Assembly (NCBI RefSeq): GCF_004121055.1
Contig: NZ_PYAL01000002.1
Span: forward strand, 124,001-188,000
From: Achromobacter aloeverae
Lineage (GTDB): Bacteria > Pseudomonadota > Gammaproteobacteria > Burkholderiales > Burkholderiaceae_B
DNA length: 64,000 nucleotides
Direction of reading: 5' to 3'
Shown here: one piece after another, positions 35,895 through 48,744 of the stretch
How positions within the stretch are numbered: the first letter of the stretch is position 1
Layout of the letters: every line of letters begins with the position of its first letter
Notes under the pieces: model-generated
The model's database searches: none
The model's input: only the letters and a program-made list of their open reading frames with translations
What the model was told of the DNA's origin: nothing
Made by a program: the position numbers and the translations under genes

Positions 35895-36395
35895 TCAGGG
35901 TAGGCCGTCGATTTTCTTGCCGGCGCTGATGCCGTGGTCGGCGAACCAGCCTTGCGCCATTTCCAACGCATAACGCACGGGCTTCTTGGAGCAGTGCGTA
36001 TCGTCGGTTTCGGGCGCCATGTCGGCGAGGTTCACGATGGTGCCGTCATCGGCGATGAAGGCGATCGACAGCGGCAAGGGCGTGTTGTGCATCCAGAAGC
36101 ACTGCAGGTCCGGATCATCGAACACGAACAGCATGCCGTCATTGGCGTCCAGCGCCTTGCGGAACATCAGGCCCCGCCGCCGGCTTTCTTCGGTGTTGGC
36201 GATTTCGGCGTGGATCACGTGGATGCCGGCCGACAGTTGCACCGTGCGCAAGACGGGCTGGGCCGACTTCGCTTCCTGGGCATGGGCGGGGCCGGCGCCG
36301 AAGGCGGCGGCAAGCGCCAGCAGGGCGGCCATCGCTGCGCCGCGCCCTCGTTTGAAACTGGATCGGGTCGGCAAGGCAGCGCTGGTATGTATCAT
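35895..36395 (-). CDS. DUF192 family exported protein
   Basis: A 166-residue protein with an N-terminal signal (RGAAMAALLALAAAFGAGPA, then HAQEA) and a DUF192 domain: ESRRRGLMFRKALDANDGML, CFWMHNTPLPLSIAFI and DDTHCSKKPVRYALEMAQGW. The family is small, periplasmic and of unknown function. The frame is open upstream to 36491, but the ATG at 36395 directly precedes the signal-like region. It converges on the thiolase gene. Confidence 0.88.
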   Translation of the reverse strand: MIHTSAALPTRSSFKRGRGAAMAALLALAAAFGAGPAHAQEAKSAQPVLRTVQLSAGIHVIHAEIANTEESRRRGLMFRKALDANDGMLFVFDDPDLQCFWMHNTPLPLSIAFIADDGTIVNLADMAPETDDTHCSKKPVRYALEMAQGWFADHGISAGKKIDGLP

Positions 36396-36524
36396 GACTA
36401 CTTCAGTGAGGAAGCACGCGGCTGGGCGGGCACGCAGGCAAATATGAACGCACAGGCGAAACGCGAAAGCGAACCGCGATAGCGGGGGCAAGGGGCGCAG
36501 GCAATACGGCGCAGGCAGAACGGC

Positions 36525-36553
36525 AAAAAAGGCAGGGCGTTCGCCGCCCCGCC
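36525..36553 (-). terminator. Terminator of the cold-shock gene
   Basis: On the minus strand, GGCGGGGCG and CGCCCTGCC pair (one wobble) around GCGAA and are followed by TTTTTT. It lies 48 bp past the stop of the cold-shock gene. Beyond it are two 14-bp near-repeats (GGCGCAGGCAATAC, GGCGCAGGCAGAAC). Confidence 0.85.
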
Positions 36554-36600
36554 TTCGTCGTATGGTACCCGAAGACGCCGAGAAAACCAGGCCCGATCGC

Positions 36601-36846
36601 TCAGGCTGAGGTTATATTCAGTGCCTGCTTACCCTTGGGGCCCTGGATGATCTCGAAAGACACCTTTTGGCCTTCTTTTAAGGTCTTGAAACCGTTCATC
36701 TGGATCGATGAGAAGTGGGCAAATAGGTCTTCGCCGCCGTCGTCCGGCGTGATGAAGCCGAACCCCTTCGCATCGTTGAACCATTTTACGGTTCCGGTTG
36801 ATTTTGGATTGTCCCCCTGGACAGCGGTTGCGGTCGTATCAGACAT
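36601..36846 (-). CDS. Cold-shock domain protein (CspA family)
   Basis: An 81-residue cold-shock protein. RNA-binding motifs are [14 protein letters not shown] and [11 protein letters not shown], ending [12 protein letters not shown]. An extra N-terminal stretch ([13 protein letters not shown]) precedes GTVKWFN. It binds single-stranded RNA or DNA and helps translation in the cold or in stationary phase. The ATG at 36846 is preferred over the open frame to 37038. It is divergent from clpS across 223 bp, which is AT-rich at 36950-37060. Confidence 0.95.
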   Translation of the reverse strand: MSDTTATAVQGDNPKSTGTVKWFNDAKGFGFITPDDGGEDLFAHFSSIQMNGFKTLKEGQKVSFEIIQGPKGKQALNITSA

Positions 36847-37069
36847 GCGGACTGCCTCATGAATCGTATGTTGACAGAAGGGCTCCCCAGCCGGGCTGTC
36901 CCCCCCCTTTTGGTTCCCGACGCTAACAGTGGCCTGAAAACGGCAAGAATTGCGCGAATAATGCGCTTGTTTTCTTTTGCGCGTCAAGTATGGAAACCAC
37001 GCATTTCTACATGTAAAAGTGGACGATTTGTGTGCCACTTATTCAAGGTTTAAATAAAATACCGCCGCT

Positions 37070-37384
37070 ATGAGCACAAGCATGGATACCCAACACGATC
37101 TGGTCGTTGAAAAGGAGGCGGCGCGCACGGCGCCGCCCCCGATGTACCAGGTTGTCCTGCTTAATGACGATTACACCCCCATGGAGTTCGTGGTGAAGGT
37201 GCTGCAAAAATTTTTCGGCAAGAATCAAGAAGAAGCGACCCGGATCATGTTGCAAGTTCATCACGAAGGTCGAGGCGTATGTGGGGTTTATCCCCGTGAC
37301 GTCGCGGCGACGCGCATCGCCCAGGTAGGCCAGTATGCGCGCGCCAAGCAGCACCCATTGCAATGCGTGATGGAGCCGGTTTGA
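37070..37384 (+). CDS. clpS: ATP-dependent Clp protease adaptor
   Basis: A 104-residue adaptor that delivers N-degron substrates to ClpA. The core [20 protein letters not shown] and [20 protein letters not shown] are the ClpS signature, with an N-terminal flexible tail rich in charged residues. Unlike the usual arrangement, clpA is not next but about 7.6 kb downstream, past a macroglobulin and pbpC. Confidence 0.97.
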   Translation: MSTSMDTQHDLVVEKEAARTAPPPMYQVVLLNDDYTPMEFVVKVLQKFFGKNQEEATRIMLQVHHEGRGVCGVYPRDVAATRIAQVGQYARAKQHPLQCVMEPV

Positions 37385-37390
37385 GCGGGC

Positions 37391-37412
37391 TACGCCGGGC
37401 CGGGCCGGCGTA
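37391..37412 (+). terminator. Hairpin just after clpS
   Basis: TACGCCGG and CCGGCGTA form an 8-bp perfect stem with a 6-bp loop, starting 6 bp past the clpS stop. There is no T run, so it may stabilise the mRNA end or act as a weak terminator. Confidence 0.5.
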
Positions 37413-37523
37413 ATAACGTCGGCGCAAATTAAAAACCAAAAAACTTTTTCATAAATGTATTGATCCCAATCAAGACATTTATTCGGCAGTTTTCGCCTTC
37501 GCGGCGCGGGAGAGGGGTTTAGC

Positions 37524-40500
37524 GTGAGCAAAAACAGGGGTGTTTTGGGCGCGGTCGCGGCCGTCGTCGTCGTTTTGCTTGTTGCCGTCGTGGTGTTTTT
37601 GAATCGATCCCCGGAGTCCCGGGCGCCCATTGCGCAATCGTCCTCCAGCGCGCCGGCCGGGGCACCCGCCGCATCGGGCAAGGTGACGCCGGCCGCCCCG
37701 GCCACGCCCACCTTGCCGTCGGCCGCCACCGTGGGAGCGGCCGATCCGTTCGGCGCGCTGTCGTGCAAGGCGCGCCAGTACGCGGACAGCCTGTCGCTGG
37801 CGGTGACCTTTACCCAGCCGGTTGATCGCAAGGCCGAACTCACCCGCTTTATCGAAGTCATCGACACGGGTCCGCTGAAAGGCGGCGATGCCGATGCGAA
37901 AGCCAAGGTACAGGCCGCCGCGGGCGCCGATACCGGCAAGACGGTGCAGGGATCCTGGACGGTGGGCGATAACCCCCGCATGATTTATTTCCCCTACGTC
38001 GTGCCGCAGCACCGCTACGTCATCCGCCTGCGCGCGGACCTGCCTGGCGAGGGCGGCAAGGTGACGCTGGGCTCGCCGTCGCATTGCGACGTGGAAACCG
38101 AAGCCATGCCGCCGTCGTTCTATTTCGCCAGCAAGGGCGTGGTCCTGCCGGCCGGCCAGAATGGCGGCCTGCCGGTGACCACGGTCAACATGCCGGAAGT
38201 GGACGTGCAGTTCCTGCGCGTGGCGCCCGAACGCGTGCCCGAGTTCTTCGACGCGGTGGTCGGCAATCGCGGCAGCGCGCGCGATGACGACGACGACGGC
38301 CGCGATTACGACGATTATTACGGCAACCGTTCGCTCAAGGGCCTGGTCAGTTCCTGGGACCTGGAACGCCTGACGACCCTGAGCACCAGCGTCTACCAGG
38401 GGCGTTTCCTCACCGACGATAAGGCGAACCGCAGCCACGTCACCTTCCTGCCGGTCGAGGGCATCAAGGAATTGCAGGAGCCGGGTATCTATATAGCGGT
38501 CATGAGCCAGCCTGGCCATTTCCGCGAGGAATACCAGACCACCTATTTCTACGTCAGCGACATCGGCCTGCACGCGCGCCGCTATGCCAACCGCATCGAG
38601 GCGTACACGGTGTCGCTCAAGCAGGGCCAGGCGATCTCGGGCGATACGGTCGAACTGATAGATGCCAATGGCAAGACCCTGGCCAAGGCCGCCGCCGACG
38701 CCCAGGGGCATGTGCGCTTCGACGGCTCCTTCGACAAGGCGCGCGTCATCCGCGCCTCGCGCGGCAAGGAAATGACCGTGCTGTCGCTGGGCGATCCGGC
38801 GCTGGACCTGTCGGAATTCGACATCCAGGGCCTGCCTTCGGTCGATAACAACCTGTTCGTCTATTCCGGCCGCGATCTTTATCGCCCGGGTGAAACCTTC
38901 AACGTGTCCGTGTTGCCGCGCGATGCCGACGGTCGCCCGTTGTCCGGCGCGCCGCTGACCGCCACCATCAAGCGTCCCGACGGCCGCACGGTGCAGACCG
39001 CGCTGTGGAGCCCGGACAAGGACCAGGACAAGCCCCGTTATGTGCAGCACGCCATCGAGCTGCCGCCGGACGCGCAGACCGGTACGTGGATGCTGGAACT
39101 GCGCGTGGATCCCGCCGCCCGCCGCGCCGATGCCACGTGGGCCTTCAAGGTCGAGGAATTCCTGCCCGAGCGCATGAAGCTGGCCTTGCAGGCCGACGAC
39201 GGTCCGCTGGCGCCCGGCGACGCGCTGGATATCGACGTGCAGGGCGACTACCTGTATGGCGCGCCGGCCGCCGGCAATCGCCTGCTGTCCAGTTTCACGG
39301 TCAAGCGCGACCGCTACGCGCAGCAGCAGAAGTGGCCGGGTTTCATCTTCGGCGACGTCAACGACGACAGCATCAAGCATTACGAGGAACTGCCGGAATC
39401 GCAGCTGGACGACCAGGGCAAGGGCAGTATCGAGGTCGACACCACCAACTACAAGGACGCCTCCTCGCCGCTGAAGGTGCGGGTGTCGGCCAGCCTGCTG
39501 GAGTCTGGCGGTCGTCCCGTGGTGCGCTCGATCGAACGCAGCATCTGGCCCGCTGAAAAGCTGGTCGCCGTACGTCCGCTGTTCGACAGCGATGTCACGC
39601 GCGAGGGCGCGCCGGCGAATTTCGAGGTCATCCGCGTCGACGGCAAGGGTGAGCTGGCCCCGCTGGAGCACGCCCAGGTGCGCCTCTACAAGGAGGAGCG
39701 CCGCTACTACTGGCGCTATGACGACCAGCGCGGCTGGAACAGCGGCTATACCGATACCGAGGAACTGGTCGATTCGCGCGTGGTGGCCCTGCAAGCCCGC
39801 CTGCCGATGAGCCTGCCGGTCAACTACGGCCGTTATCGTCTGGAAATCAACGACCCCGAGACCAGCCAGACCCTGAAGTACCGTTTCTACGCGGGCTGGG
39901 GGGCGCAGGACGACGAGGCCGCCGGCAATCGCCCGGACCGCGTGCAGATGAAGCTGGAAAATGTGCCGGCCAAGCCGGGCGACAAGGTCAAGCTCACGCT
40001 GACCCCGCCGCACGACGGCCAGGCGCTGGTCACCGTGGAAGGCGACCGCATGCTGTGGTCCACCTGGGTCACGGCCAAGGCCACCGGCACGGAAGTGGAA
40101 ATCCCGGTCGATCCTTCGTGGAAGCGCCACGACCTGTACGTGGGCGCGGTGGTTTTCCGTCCGGGCAGCGCGGGCGACCGTGTCACCCCGGCGCGCGCCG
40201 TCGGCCTGGCCTATCTGCCCTTGCAGGCGGAAGGACGCAAGCTGGACGTGCACCTGACGGCGCCCGCCAAGGTGCAGCCGGAAACCCGCACCACCGTCAA
40301 GATCAAGGTGGATGGCGCGGCGAACAAGAAGGCGACGGTCACGTTGTCGGCGGTGGACGTCGGCATCCTGAACATCGACCAGTTCCAGACGCCCGATCCG
40401 TTCAACTTCTTCTTTGGCAAGCACCGCTACGCGCCCGACCTGCTGGATATGTACGGCAAGCTGATCGAGAAGATGGACGGCACCCAGGGCCGCCTGAAGT

Positions 40501-42722
40501 GGGGCGGTGACGCGGCCATGCGCGGCGACACCAAGACCCTGCCGAAGAAGGTCAAGCTGGTGGACCTGTTCTCCGGCCCGGTGACGCTGAACGACAAGGG
40601 CGAGGCCGAGATCCCGCTGGACCTGCCGGACTTCAACGGCACGCTGCGCCTGATGGCCGTGGCCTTCACCAACGAGCAGTACGGCAGCGCCGACGCCGAA
40701 ATGGTGGTGGCCGCGCCCATCGTCGCCGAATTGAGCACGCCGCGCTTCATCACGCCCGGCGACGAGGCGGCCATCGCGCTGGACGTGACCAATCTCAGCG
40801 GCGCTACCCAGAAGGTCACCGTCAAGCTGGAAGCCAACGATCCGCTGGCCATCACGGACGGCGTGCGCACCGTGACGCTGAAGGACAAGCAGCGCACCAC
40901 CGTCCGCTTCAACGCCACCACGTCCGGCTCGTACGGGCTGGGCCTGATGCGCCTGACCGTGGACGGGCAGGGCGGCGACAAGCCGGTGCACATCGTGCGC
41001 GAGTCCGTCCTGCAGGTGCAGCCGGCCCAGGCCGCCGAGCGCCAGGTGCGCCGCCTGCGCCTCATGCCGGGCGAAACCTCGGCCACGCAGGCCGACTGGG
41101 TGGCCAAGTACTTCCCCGACTCCACCACCGTCAGCCTGACGATGTCCACGGAGCCGCCGTTCAACGTCGCGCGCCTGGTGCATGACCTGCTGTCGTATCC
41201 CTACGGCTGCACCGAGCAGACCGTCAGCGCCACCTTGCCGTGGCTGCTGATGGATGCCGATACGGCCAAGCGCTACGACGTCGACAAGTTCTCGCCCGCG
41301 CTGCGGCAGGACAAGGTCAATGGCGCGCTGGCGCGGCTCTCGGGCATGCGCTCGTCCAATGGGTCCTATTCCCTGTGGGGCGGCGACGCCGGCAGCCGCG
41401 ATATCTGGTTGACCGCCTATGCCACCGGCTTCATGCAGGACGCCCGCGACCGTGGCTTCAGCGTGCCGGAAGCGACCATCGACCGTTCGCGCAACTGGCT
41501 GCTGCAGCAGGTGCAGCAGACGGGCAGCAGCTTCGGCTCCTGGTCGGCCAACCTGAAGCGCGGCGTGGAATCCGGCCGGGTCGGCACCAATGAACTGAGC
41601 GTGCTGCGCGAGGACCATCGCCGCTTCGCCGGCCTGGCCGCCGCGTCGCTGGTGCTGGCGCGCGACGGCAAGGCGCCGCTGTCCACGGTACGCCAGCTCT
41701 ACGACACCTACCAGGAGCGCGCGCGATCGCCGTTGCCGCTGGTGCAACTGGCCGCCGCCTTCAAGCTGATGGGCGACGAGGGTCGCATGAAGGCCGCGCT
41801 GGACCAGGCCATGACGCGCCAGTACGGCATGGCCTTCATCTCCGGATCGTCGGCCTATGTCGATGAGTGGATGGGCGACTACGGCAGCCCCGTGCGCGAC
41901 CTGGCGCTGTCCTATGCGTTGATGGCGCAGTACGACCTGCGCCACGAGCGCCGCGAGACGCTGCTGACCGACCTGGCCGCGCGCCTGGGCGGCCGGTCCT
42001 ATTTCTCCACGCAGGAGCAGATGGCCCTGCTGCTGGCGGCCCGCACGGCCGGCGGCAAGCAGAATGCGCCGTGGGAAATGACGCTGGCCAACGGCACCGT
42101 CCGCAAGGTGGTGCAGGCCACGGGCGACCGGAGCGTATCGCTGCGGGCGGGCGACATGGGCGGCCTGCAACTGGTCAACACGGGCAGCCAGCCGGTGTTC
42201 GCCGAACTGGATATCCAGGGCAGCAGCATCAACCCGCCGGCCCCGCGCGCCGACGTCATCCGCGTACAGCGCCGCTGGTATCGTCCCGACGGCACGCCGT
42301 GGGACGGCGGCGTGCTGCAGACCGGCGACATCCTGGTTGCATGGATCCGCGCGGATGCAACCCGCCGCATTCCCGACGGCCTGGTGGTCGACCGCGTGCC
42401 GGCCGGCCTGGAAGTGGAGAACCTCAACCTGACGCAGAACCCGGACATGAACGACTGGACCATCGGCAACCGCCGCGTGGCCGACGCCCTGTCCAATCCC
42501 AATATCAAGCACACCGAATTCCGTGACGACCGTTATGTCGCCGCGGTATCGCTGGGCAGCGGCGCGGTGGATATTTTCTATCTGCTCCGGGTGGTCACGC
42601 CTGGCAAGTTCGCGGTCCCGTCGACGGTGGCGGAAGACATGTACCGTCCGGAACTGCGTGGCGTAGGCGATCAATGGAGCAAGATAGAAGTGCGCGACCG
42701 CAGCGCGGCGCGGACCCGGTAG
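37524..42722 (+). CDS. Bacterial alpha-2-macroglobulin (thioester type)
   Basis: A 1732-residue envelope protein. An N-terminal membrane helix (residues 7-27, VAAVVVVLLVAVVVFL) anchors it; no lipobox is seen, unlike the E. coli YfhM lipoprotein. A Pro/Ala-rich linker and many MG domains follow, then the thioester motif YG-C1229-T-E-Q1232 and an alpha-helical TED domain. Such proteins trap foreign proteases in the periplasm and work with PbpC, which repairs peptidoglycan. An acidic run (DDDDDGRDYDDYY, near residue 254) is unusual. The GTG at 37524 is the start. It overlaps pbpC by 49 bp. Confidence 0.93.
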   Translation: MSKNRGVLGAVAAVVVVLLVAVVVFLNRSPESRAPIAQSSSSAPAGAPAASGKVTPAAPATPTLPSAATVGAADPFGALSCKARQYADSLSLAVTFTQPVDRKAELTRFIEVIDTGPLKGGDADAKAKVQAAAGADTGKTVQGSWTVGDNPRMIYFPYVVPQHRYVIRLRADLPGEGGKVTLGSPSHCDVETEAMPPSFYFASKGVVLPAGQNGGLPVTTVNMPEVDVQFLRVAPERVPEFFDAVVGNRGSARDDDDDGRDYDDYYGNRSLKGLVSSWDLERLTTLSTSVYQGRFLTDDKANRSHVTFLPVEGIKELQEPGIYIAVMSQPGHFREEYQTTYFYVSDIGLHARRYANRIEAYTVSLKQGQAISGDTVELIDANGKTLAKAAADAQGHVRFDGSFDKARVIRASRGKEMTVLSLGDPALDLSEFDIQGLPSVDNNLFVYSGRDLYRPGETFNVSVLPRDADGRPLSGAPLTATIKRPDGRTVQTALWSPDKDQDKPRYVQHAIELPPDAQTGTWMLELRVDPAARRADATWAFKVEEFLPERMKLALQADDGPLAPGDALDIDVQGDYLYGAPAAGNRLLSSFTVKRDRYAQQQKWPGFIFGDVNDDSIKHYEELPESQLDDQGKGSIEVDTTNYKDASSPLKVRVSASLLESGGRPVVRSIERSIWPAEKLVAVRPLFDSDVTREGAPANFEVIRVDGKGELAPLEHAQVRLYKEERRYYWRYDDQRGWNSGYTDTEELVDSRVVALQARLPMSLPVNYGRYRLEINDPETSQTLKYRFYAGWGAQDDEAAGNRPDRVQMKLENVPAKPGDKVKLTLTPPHDGQALVTVEGDRMLWSTWVTAKATGTEVEIPVDPSWKRHDLYVGAVVFRPGSAGDRVTPARAVGLAYLPLQAEGRKLDVHLTAPAKVQPETRTTVKIKVDGAANKKATVTLSAVDVGILNIDQFQTPDPFNFFFGKHRYAPDLLDMYGKLIEKMDGTQGRLKWGGDAAMRGDTKTLPKKVKLVDLFSGPVTLNDKGEAEIPLDLPDFNGTLRLMAVAFTNEQYGSADAEMVVAAPIVAELSTPRFITPGDEAAIALDVTNLSGATQKVTVKLEANDPLAITDGVRTVTLKDKQRTTVRFNATTSGSYGLGLMRLTVDGQGGDKPVHIVRESVLQVQPAQAAERQVRRLRLMPGETSATQADWVAKYFPDSTTVSLTMSTEPPFNVARLVHDLLSYPYGCTEQTVSATLPWLLMDADTAKRYDVDKFSPALRQDKVNGALARLSGMRSSNGSYSLWGGDAGSRDIWLTAYATGFMQDARDRGFSVPEATIDRSRNWLLQQVQQTGSSFGSWSANLKRGVESGRVGTNELSVLREDHRRFAGLAAASLVLARDGKAPLSTVRQLYDTYQERARSPLPLVQLAAAFKLMGDEGRMKAALDQAMTRQYGMAFISGSSAYVDEWMGDYGSPVRDLALSYALMAQYDLRHERRETLLTDLAARLGGRSYFSTQEQMALLLAARTAGGKQNAPWEMTLANGTVRKVVQATGDRSVSLRAGDMGGLQLVNTGSQPVFAELDIQGSSINPPAPRADVIRVQRRWYRPDGTPWDGGVLQTGDILVAWIRADATRRIPDGLVVDRVPAGLEVENLNLTQNPDMNDWTIGNRRVADALSNPNIKHTEFRDDRYVAAVSLGSGAVDIFYLLRVVTPGKFAVPSTVAEDMYRPELRGVGDQWSKIEVRDRSAARTR

Positions 42723-44923
42723 GCCGGCGGCCGGCCTGGCGCCGGCGCCTGCGCCGCCTTTGCGTGGCGGCGTTGGCGTCGGTGGCCGTGGCGGCCGTAC
42801 TGCTGCTGGTGCTGGATCGGCTTTTTCCCTTGCCGGCGCCTTATGCCGACGGCGCCACCGTGGTGGTGGCGGCCGACGGCACGCCGCTGCGCAACTATCC
42901 CAGCCGCGACGGCATCTGGCGCTATCCCGTCACGAGCGACCAGGTGTCGCCTCTCTACCTGCAATCCCTGCTGACCTACGAGGATCGCTGGTTCCGCTGG
43001 CACCTGGGCATCAATCCCGTGGCCATGGCGCGCGCGGGCTGGCAGTGGGCGGTGCATGGCCATATCGTCTCCGGCGGTTCGACGCTGACCATGCAGGTGG
43101 CGCGCCTGGTCGACCCGCAACTGAACGGCAGGCCCTCGCGCTCCCTCGGCGCGAAGGCGCGCCAGGCCTGGCGCGCGATCCAGCTGGAAATGCATTACAG
43201 CAAGGACGAGATCCTTTCCATGTACCTGAGCCGCGCCCCCATGGGCGGCATCGTGCAGGGGGTGGAGATGGCCTCGCGCCTGTGGCTGGGCAAGTCGGCC
43301 CGCGATCTCAGCGCCGCCGAGGCCGCGCTGTTGACGGCGCTGCCCCAGGCGCCGACGCGCCTGCGTCCCGACCGGCATCCCGACGCCGCCCGGCAGGCCC
43401 GCGACAAGGTATTGGACCGCATGGTCGAACTGGGCCGCTGGACCCCCGCCGACGTCGACGACGCCAAGATCGAAACCGTGGCGGCGCCCCCGCTGCGGGC
43501 GCGCTGGGTGGCGCCCCTGGCCGCGCAGCGCCTGCTGCGCGAGGCGCGGCCGCCCGGCAGCCGCCGCGACAGGCGCCCGCCCCTGCTGGCCAGCAACCTG
43601 GATGTCGAGATCCAGGACCGGGTCGAGCAGATGTTGCTGGATCGGGTCGACGGCCTGCCGCCCAAGGTATCGATGGCCGTGTTGGTCATGGACAACGACA
43701 GCCTGGCGGTCAAGGCCTATGCCGGGTCGGCGGATTTTTCCGACGATAGCCGATACGCCCATGTGGACATGGTCACCGCGATCCGCTCGCCGGGCTCCAC
43801 GCTCAAGCCTTTCCTGTACGGCCTGGCGCTGGACGATGGCCTGATCCACTCGGAAAGCCTGCTGATGGACGTGCCCATGTCCTTCGGCGGCTACGCGCCG
43901 GGCAATTTCCAGGCATCGTTTTCCGGCCCCGTCAGCGTCTCCCAGGCCTTGCAACGATCCCTGAACGTCCCGGCGGTGGATCTTCTGGACCGTGTCGGAC
44001 CGGCCCATTTTGCATCGGTTATGCTAGGTGGCGGCGTCCGCTTGCGCATGCCGGCCGGCGCGGCGCCCAATTTGAGCTTGATTTTGGGCGGGGGTGGCAC
44101 CACCTTGGAAGAACTGGTGGGCGCCTACCGGTCGCTGGCGCGGGGCGGCTTGTCCGGAAAACCGCGCCTGCGCCCGGACCAGCCCCGCGTCGAGTCCCGT
44201 ATGATGAGCGCGGGTGCGGCATGGATCGTGCGGGATATCCTTGAAGGCGGGGGGCATCCCGACCGGCCTTTCTATCAATCGCAGTCCGGTACGCCGGGCA
44301 AGCGGCTGGCCTGGAAGACCGGCACCAGTTTTGGGTTCCGCGATGCCTGGGCGGTGGGTGTCACGGACAATTGGACGATAGGCGTCTGGGTGGGACGACC
44401 CGACGGAACGCCCAACCCCGGCTATTTCGGGGCCAATGTGGCGGCGCCTTTGTTACAGGACATCGTGTCGGCCTTGCCGGACGGGCCGCAGCGGGAACGC
44501 GTGCGGCCGGACACGGTCAAGGCCGTGGTGACGTGCTGGCCCTTGGGGCTGCGCCAGGGTAGCGTGCTTGATGGCGCTTGTCCGGAGCAGCGGCCGGCCT
44601 GGGCCTTGAATGACACCGTGCCGCCGACCTTCGCGGGTTATGCGGACGGTACGCAGGCTCCCCTGCGTTTGACGGGCCTGGCCAACGGGTCGGTGCTACG
44701 GCCTGTGCCGGGCGCCAACCGCGTGGCGGTGGACGTCGATGCGCAGGGGGTTGAGGGGAATATTTGGTGGATGCTCGATGGGCGCGTGCTGGGGCATGGC
44801 CCGGCTGGGCGTCCGTTTACGGTGATGCTGGCGCACGACGGTCGTTATACGCTCACGGTCATGGACAGCCGAGGTCGTTACGATCGGGTAGGTTTTGAAA
44901 TCGCTGGCGTTACAGCCCGATAG
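42674..44923 (+). CDS. pbpC: Penicillin-binding protein 1C
   Basis: A 749-residue bifunctional peptidoglycan synthase. After a membrane helix, the GT51 glycosyltransferase has E103 in TYEDRWFRWHLG and GGSTLTMQVARL. The transpeptidase has S375-T-L-K378 (SPGSTLKPF), SLNVPAVDLL and K548-TG in WKTGTSFGFRDAW. A BiPBP_C-type domain ends the protein. The start lies inside the macroglobulin gene in another frame, which indicates translational coupling. The pair is a conserved envelope-defence module. Confidence 0.95.
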   Translation: MEQDRSARPQRGADPVGRRPAWRRRLRRLCVAALASVAVAAVLLLVLDRLFPLPAPYADGATVVVAADGTPLRNYPSRDGIWRYPVTSDQVSPLYLQSLLTYEDRWFRWHLGINPVAMARAGWQWAVHGHIVSGGSTLTMQVARLVDPQLNGRPSRSLGAKARQAWRAIQLEMHYSKDEILSMYLSRAPMGGIVQGVEMASRLWLGKSARDLSAAEAALLTALPQAPTRLRPDRHPDAARQARDKVLDRMVELGRWTPADVDDAKIETVAAPPLRARWVAPLAAQRLLREARPPGSRRDRRPPLLASNLDVEIQDRVEQMLLDRVDGLPPKVSMAVLVMDNDSLAVKAYAGSADFSDDSRYAHVDMVTAIRSPGSTLKPFLYGLALDDGLIHSESLLMDVPMSFGGYAPGNFQASFSGPVSVSQALQRSLNVPAVDLLDRVGPAHFASVMLGGGVRLRMPAGAAPNLSLILGGGGTTLEELVGAYRSLARGGLSGKPRLRPDQPRVESRMMSAGAAWIVRDILEGGGHPDRPFYQSQSGTPGKRLAWKTGTSFGFRDAWAVGVTDNWTIGVWVGRPDGTPNPGYFGANVAAPLLQDIVSALPDGPQRERVRPDTVKAVVTCWPLGLRQGSVLDGACPEQRPAWALNDTVPPTFAGYADGTQAPLRLTGLANGSVLRPVPGANRVAVDVDAQGVEGNIWWMLDGRVLGHGPAGRPFTVMLAHDGRYTLTVMDSRGRYDRVGFEIAGVTAR

Positions 44924-44975
44924 GCATAGAATATGTCTTGTGTTTATGTCCGCTTCGATGCGTTATGGAGGAAGC

Positions 44976-47278
<2,303 letters not shown>

Positions 47279-47279
<1 letters not shown>

Positions 47280-48592
47280 TGGCAGGCCCGCGACCGCTGG
47301 TTGCGTGCGAGAACTGCGCGAGCATCTATCGCAGGCATGAACTCGGCCCGGGCGAGGTCGCCACATGCGGCCGCTGCGGCACCACCTTGTGGCGCTACAG
47401 CGGCCTGACGCTGGGGGCCTGGCTGGCCCTGGCCGTGACGGCCTCCATCGTCTTCATGATCGCCAATGCCTATCCGGTGGCGATCATGCAGGTGCAGGGC
47501 ATGGAACAGCGGGCCTCGCTGCTCGATGCGCTTACCGTGACCTGGCAGCAAACCCATTGGGCCGTCGCGTTGATGACCGGCGCGGCGGGCTTTGCCTTGC
47601 CCATGACGCAGCTGGTGCTGCTGATGTGGGTTCTCTATCCCTTGTCGCGCGGCCGCATGCCGCCCGCTTTCCGTTTCTGCATGCGGCTGCTGGGCCTGCT
47701 GCGGCCTTGGTGCATGGTGCCCGTGTTCATGCTGGGCGTGCTGGTGGCGGTGGTGAAGCTATCCGGCATGGCGTCGGTGGAACCGGGATTCGGCCTGGGC
47801 GGCTTCGCCATCCTCACTATCCTGTTGACCATGCTGGGGCGGCTGTCGCCGCATACCTTGTGGCGCTATGCCGAGGACATCGGCGTGGTGCAAGCCTATG
47901 TCCCCGAGGAGCGCCCCGACGAGATCCTGACCGGTTGCCACGTCTGCGGGCAGGTGCAGTCGGTGCCCATGGCGGCGCCGGAGGACATCCATCACTGCCA
48001 TCGCTGCAATGCGGTCCTACACTTGCGCAAGCCCGATCACCTCGCGCGCACGTGGGCCTTGCTGATCGCCGCCGCGTTTTTCTACATTCCCGCGAATGTG
48101 TTGCCGGTGATGTCCATCACTTCCCTATTGGGGGACAGTGCGCATACCATACTGGGCGGCGTGATCGAGCTGTGGCAAATGGGTTCCTGGGACCTGGCCA
48201 CGATCGTGTTCGTCGCCAGCATCATGGTGCCCTTGACGAAGCTGCTGTCGCTGGCGGCGCTGGCGCTTTTCATCCAGTTCGGCAACACCTCCAACCTGCG
48301 CCAGCGTACCCGGCTTTATTCCATGGTGGAGTTCATCGGGCAGTGGTCCATGCTGGACGTGTTCGTGGTTATCCTGCTTGCGGCATTGGCCAACTTCCAC
48401 GGCCTGATGGAGATCAGCGCGGCGCCGGGAGCCGCGGCGTTCGGGATGGTGGTGATACTGACGATGCTGGCCGCGATGAGCTTCGATCCTCGCCGCGGCT
48501 GGGATATGGAAGCGGCGGGAACGCAAGTTGCTACCTCGGCGCCGGCCTCGACGGCAGAGCATGTGCCGCCGGGCGTGGGCGGCGGGGGTTGA
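47279..48592 (+). CDS. pqiA: Paraquat-inducible protein A
   Basis: A 437-residue inner-membrane protein with two homologous halves, each with a zinc-ribbon-like cysteine set (CENCASIYRR with CGRCGTTLW; CHVCGQV with CHRCNAVL) followed by about four helices. PqiA works with PqiB and PqiC in lipid transport across the envelope. Its ATG overlaps the clpA stop (TGATG). A 152-bp gap precedes pqiB. Confidence 0.93.
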
Positions 48593-48744
48593 CGCCGACA
48601 GGTTGGCACCGTTAGGTTGATGTCGCCGGCGGGGCGCCGATGGGGTGGCGCCCGCCGGTTCAAGCCAATGATAGTGACAGGCTGCACGGACGGGCCTGGC
48701 GACGCGGATTGCCCGCGCCTCACAAGTACAAGGAAATCAGTAGC

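Noticed and set aside
37479-42674. A 1731-codon open frame on the minus strand opposite the macroglobulin gene
   Set aside because: It mirrors the real gene codon by codon in high-GC DNA; its translation is His/Arg/Gly-rich with no family motif. Similar long antisense frames occur opposite most genes here.
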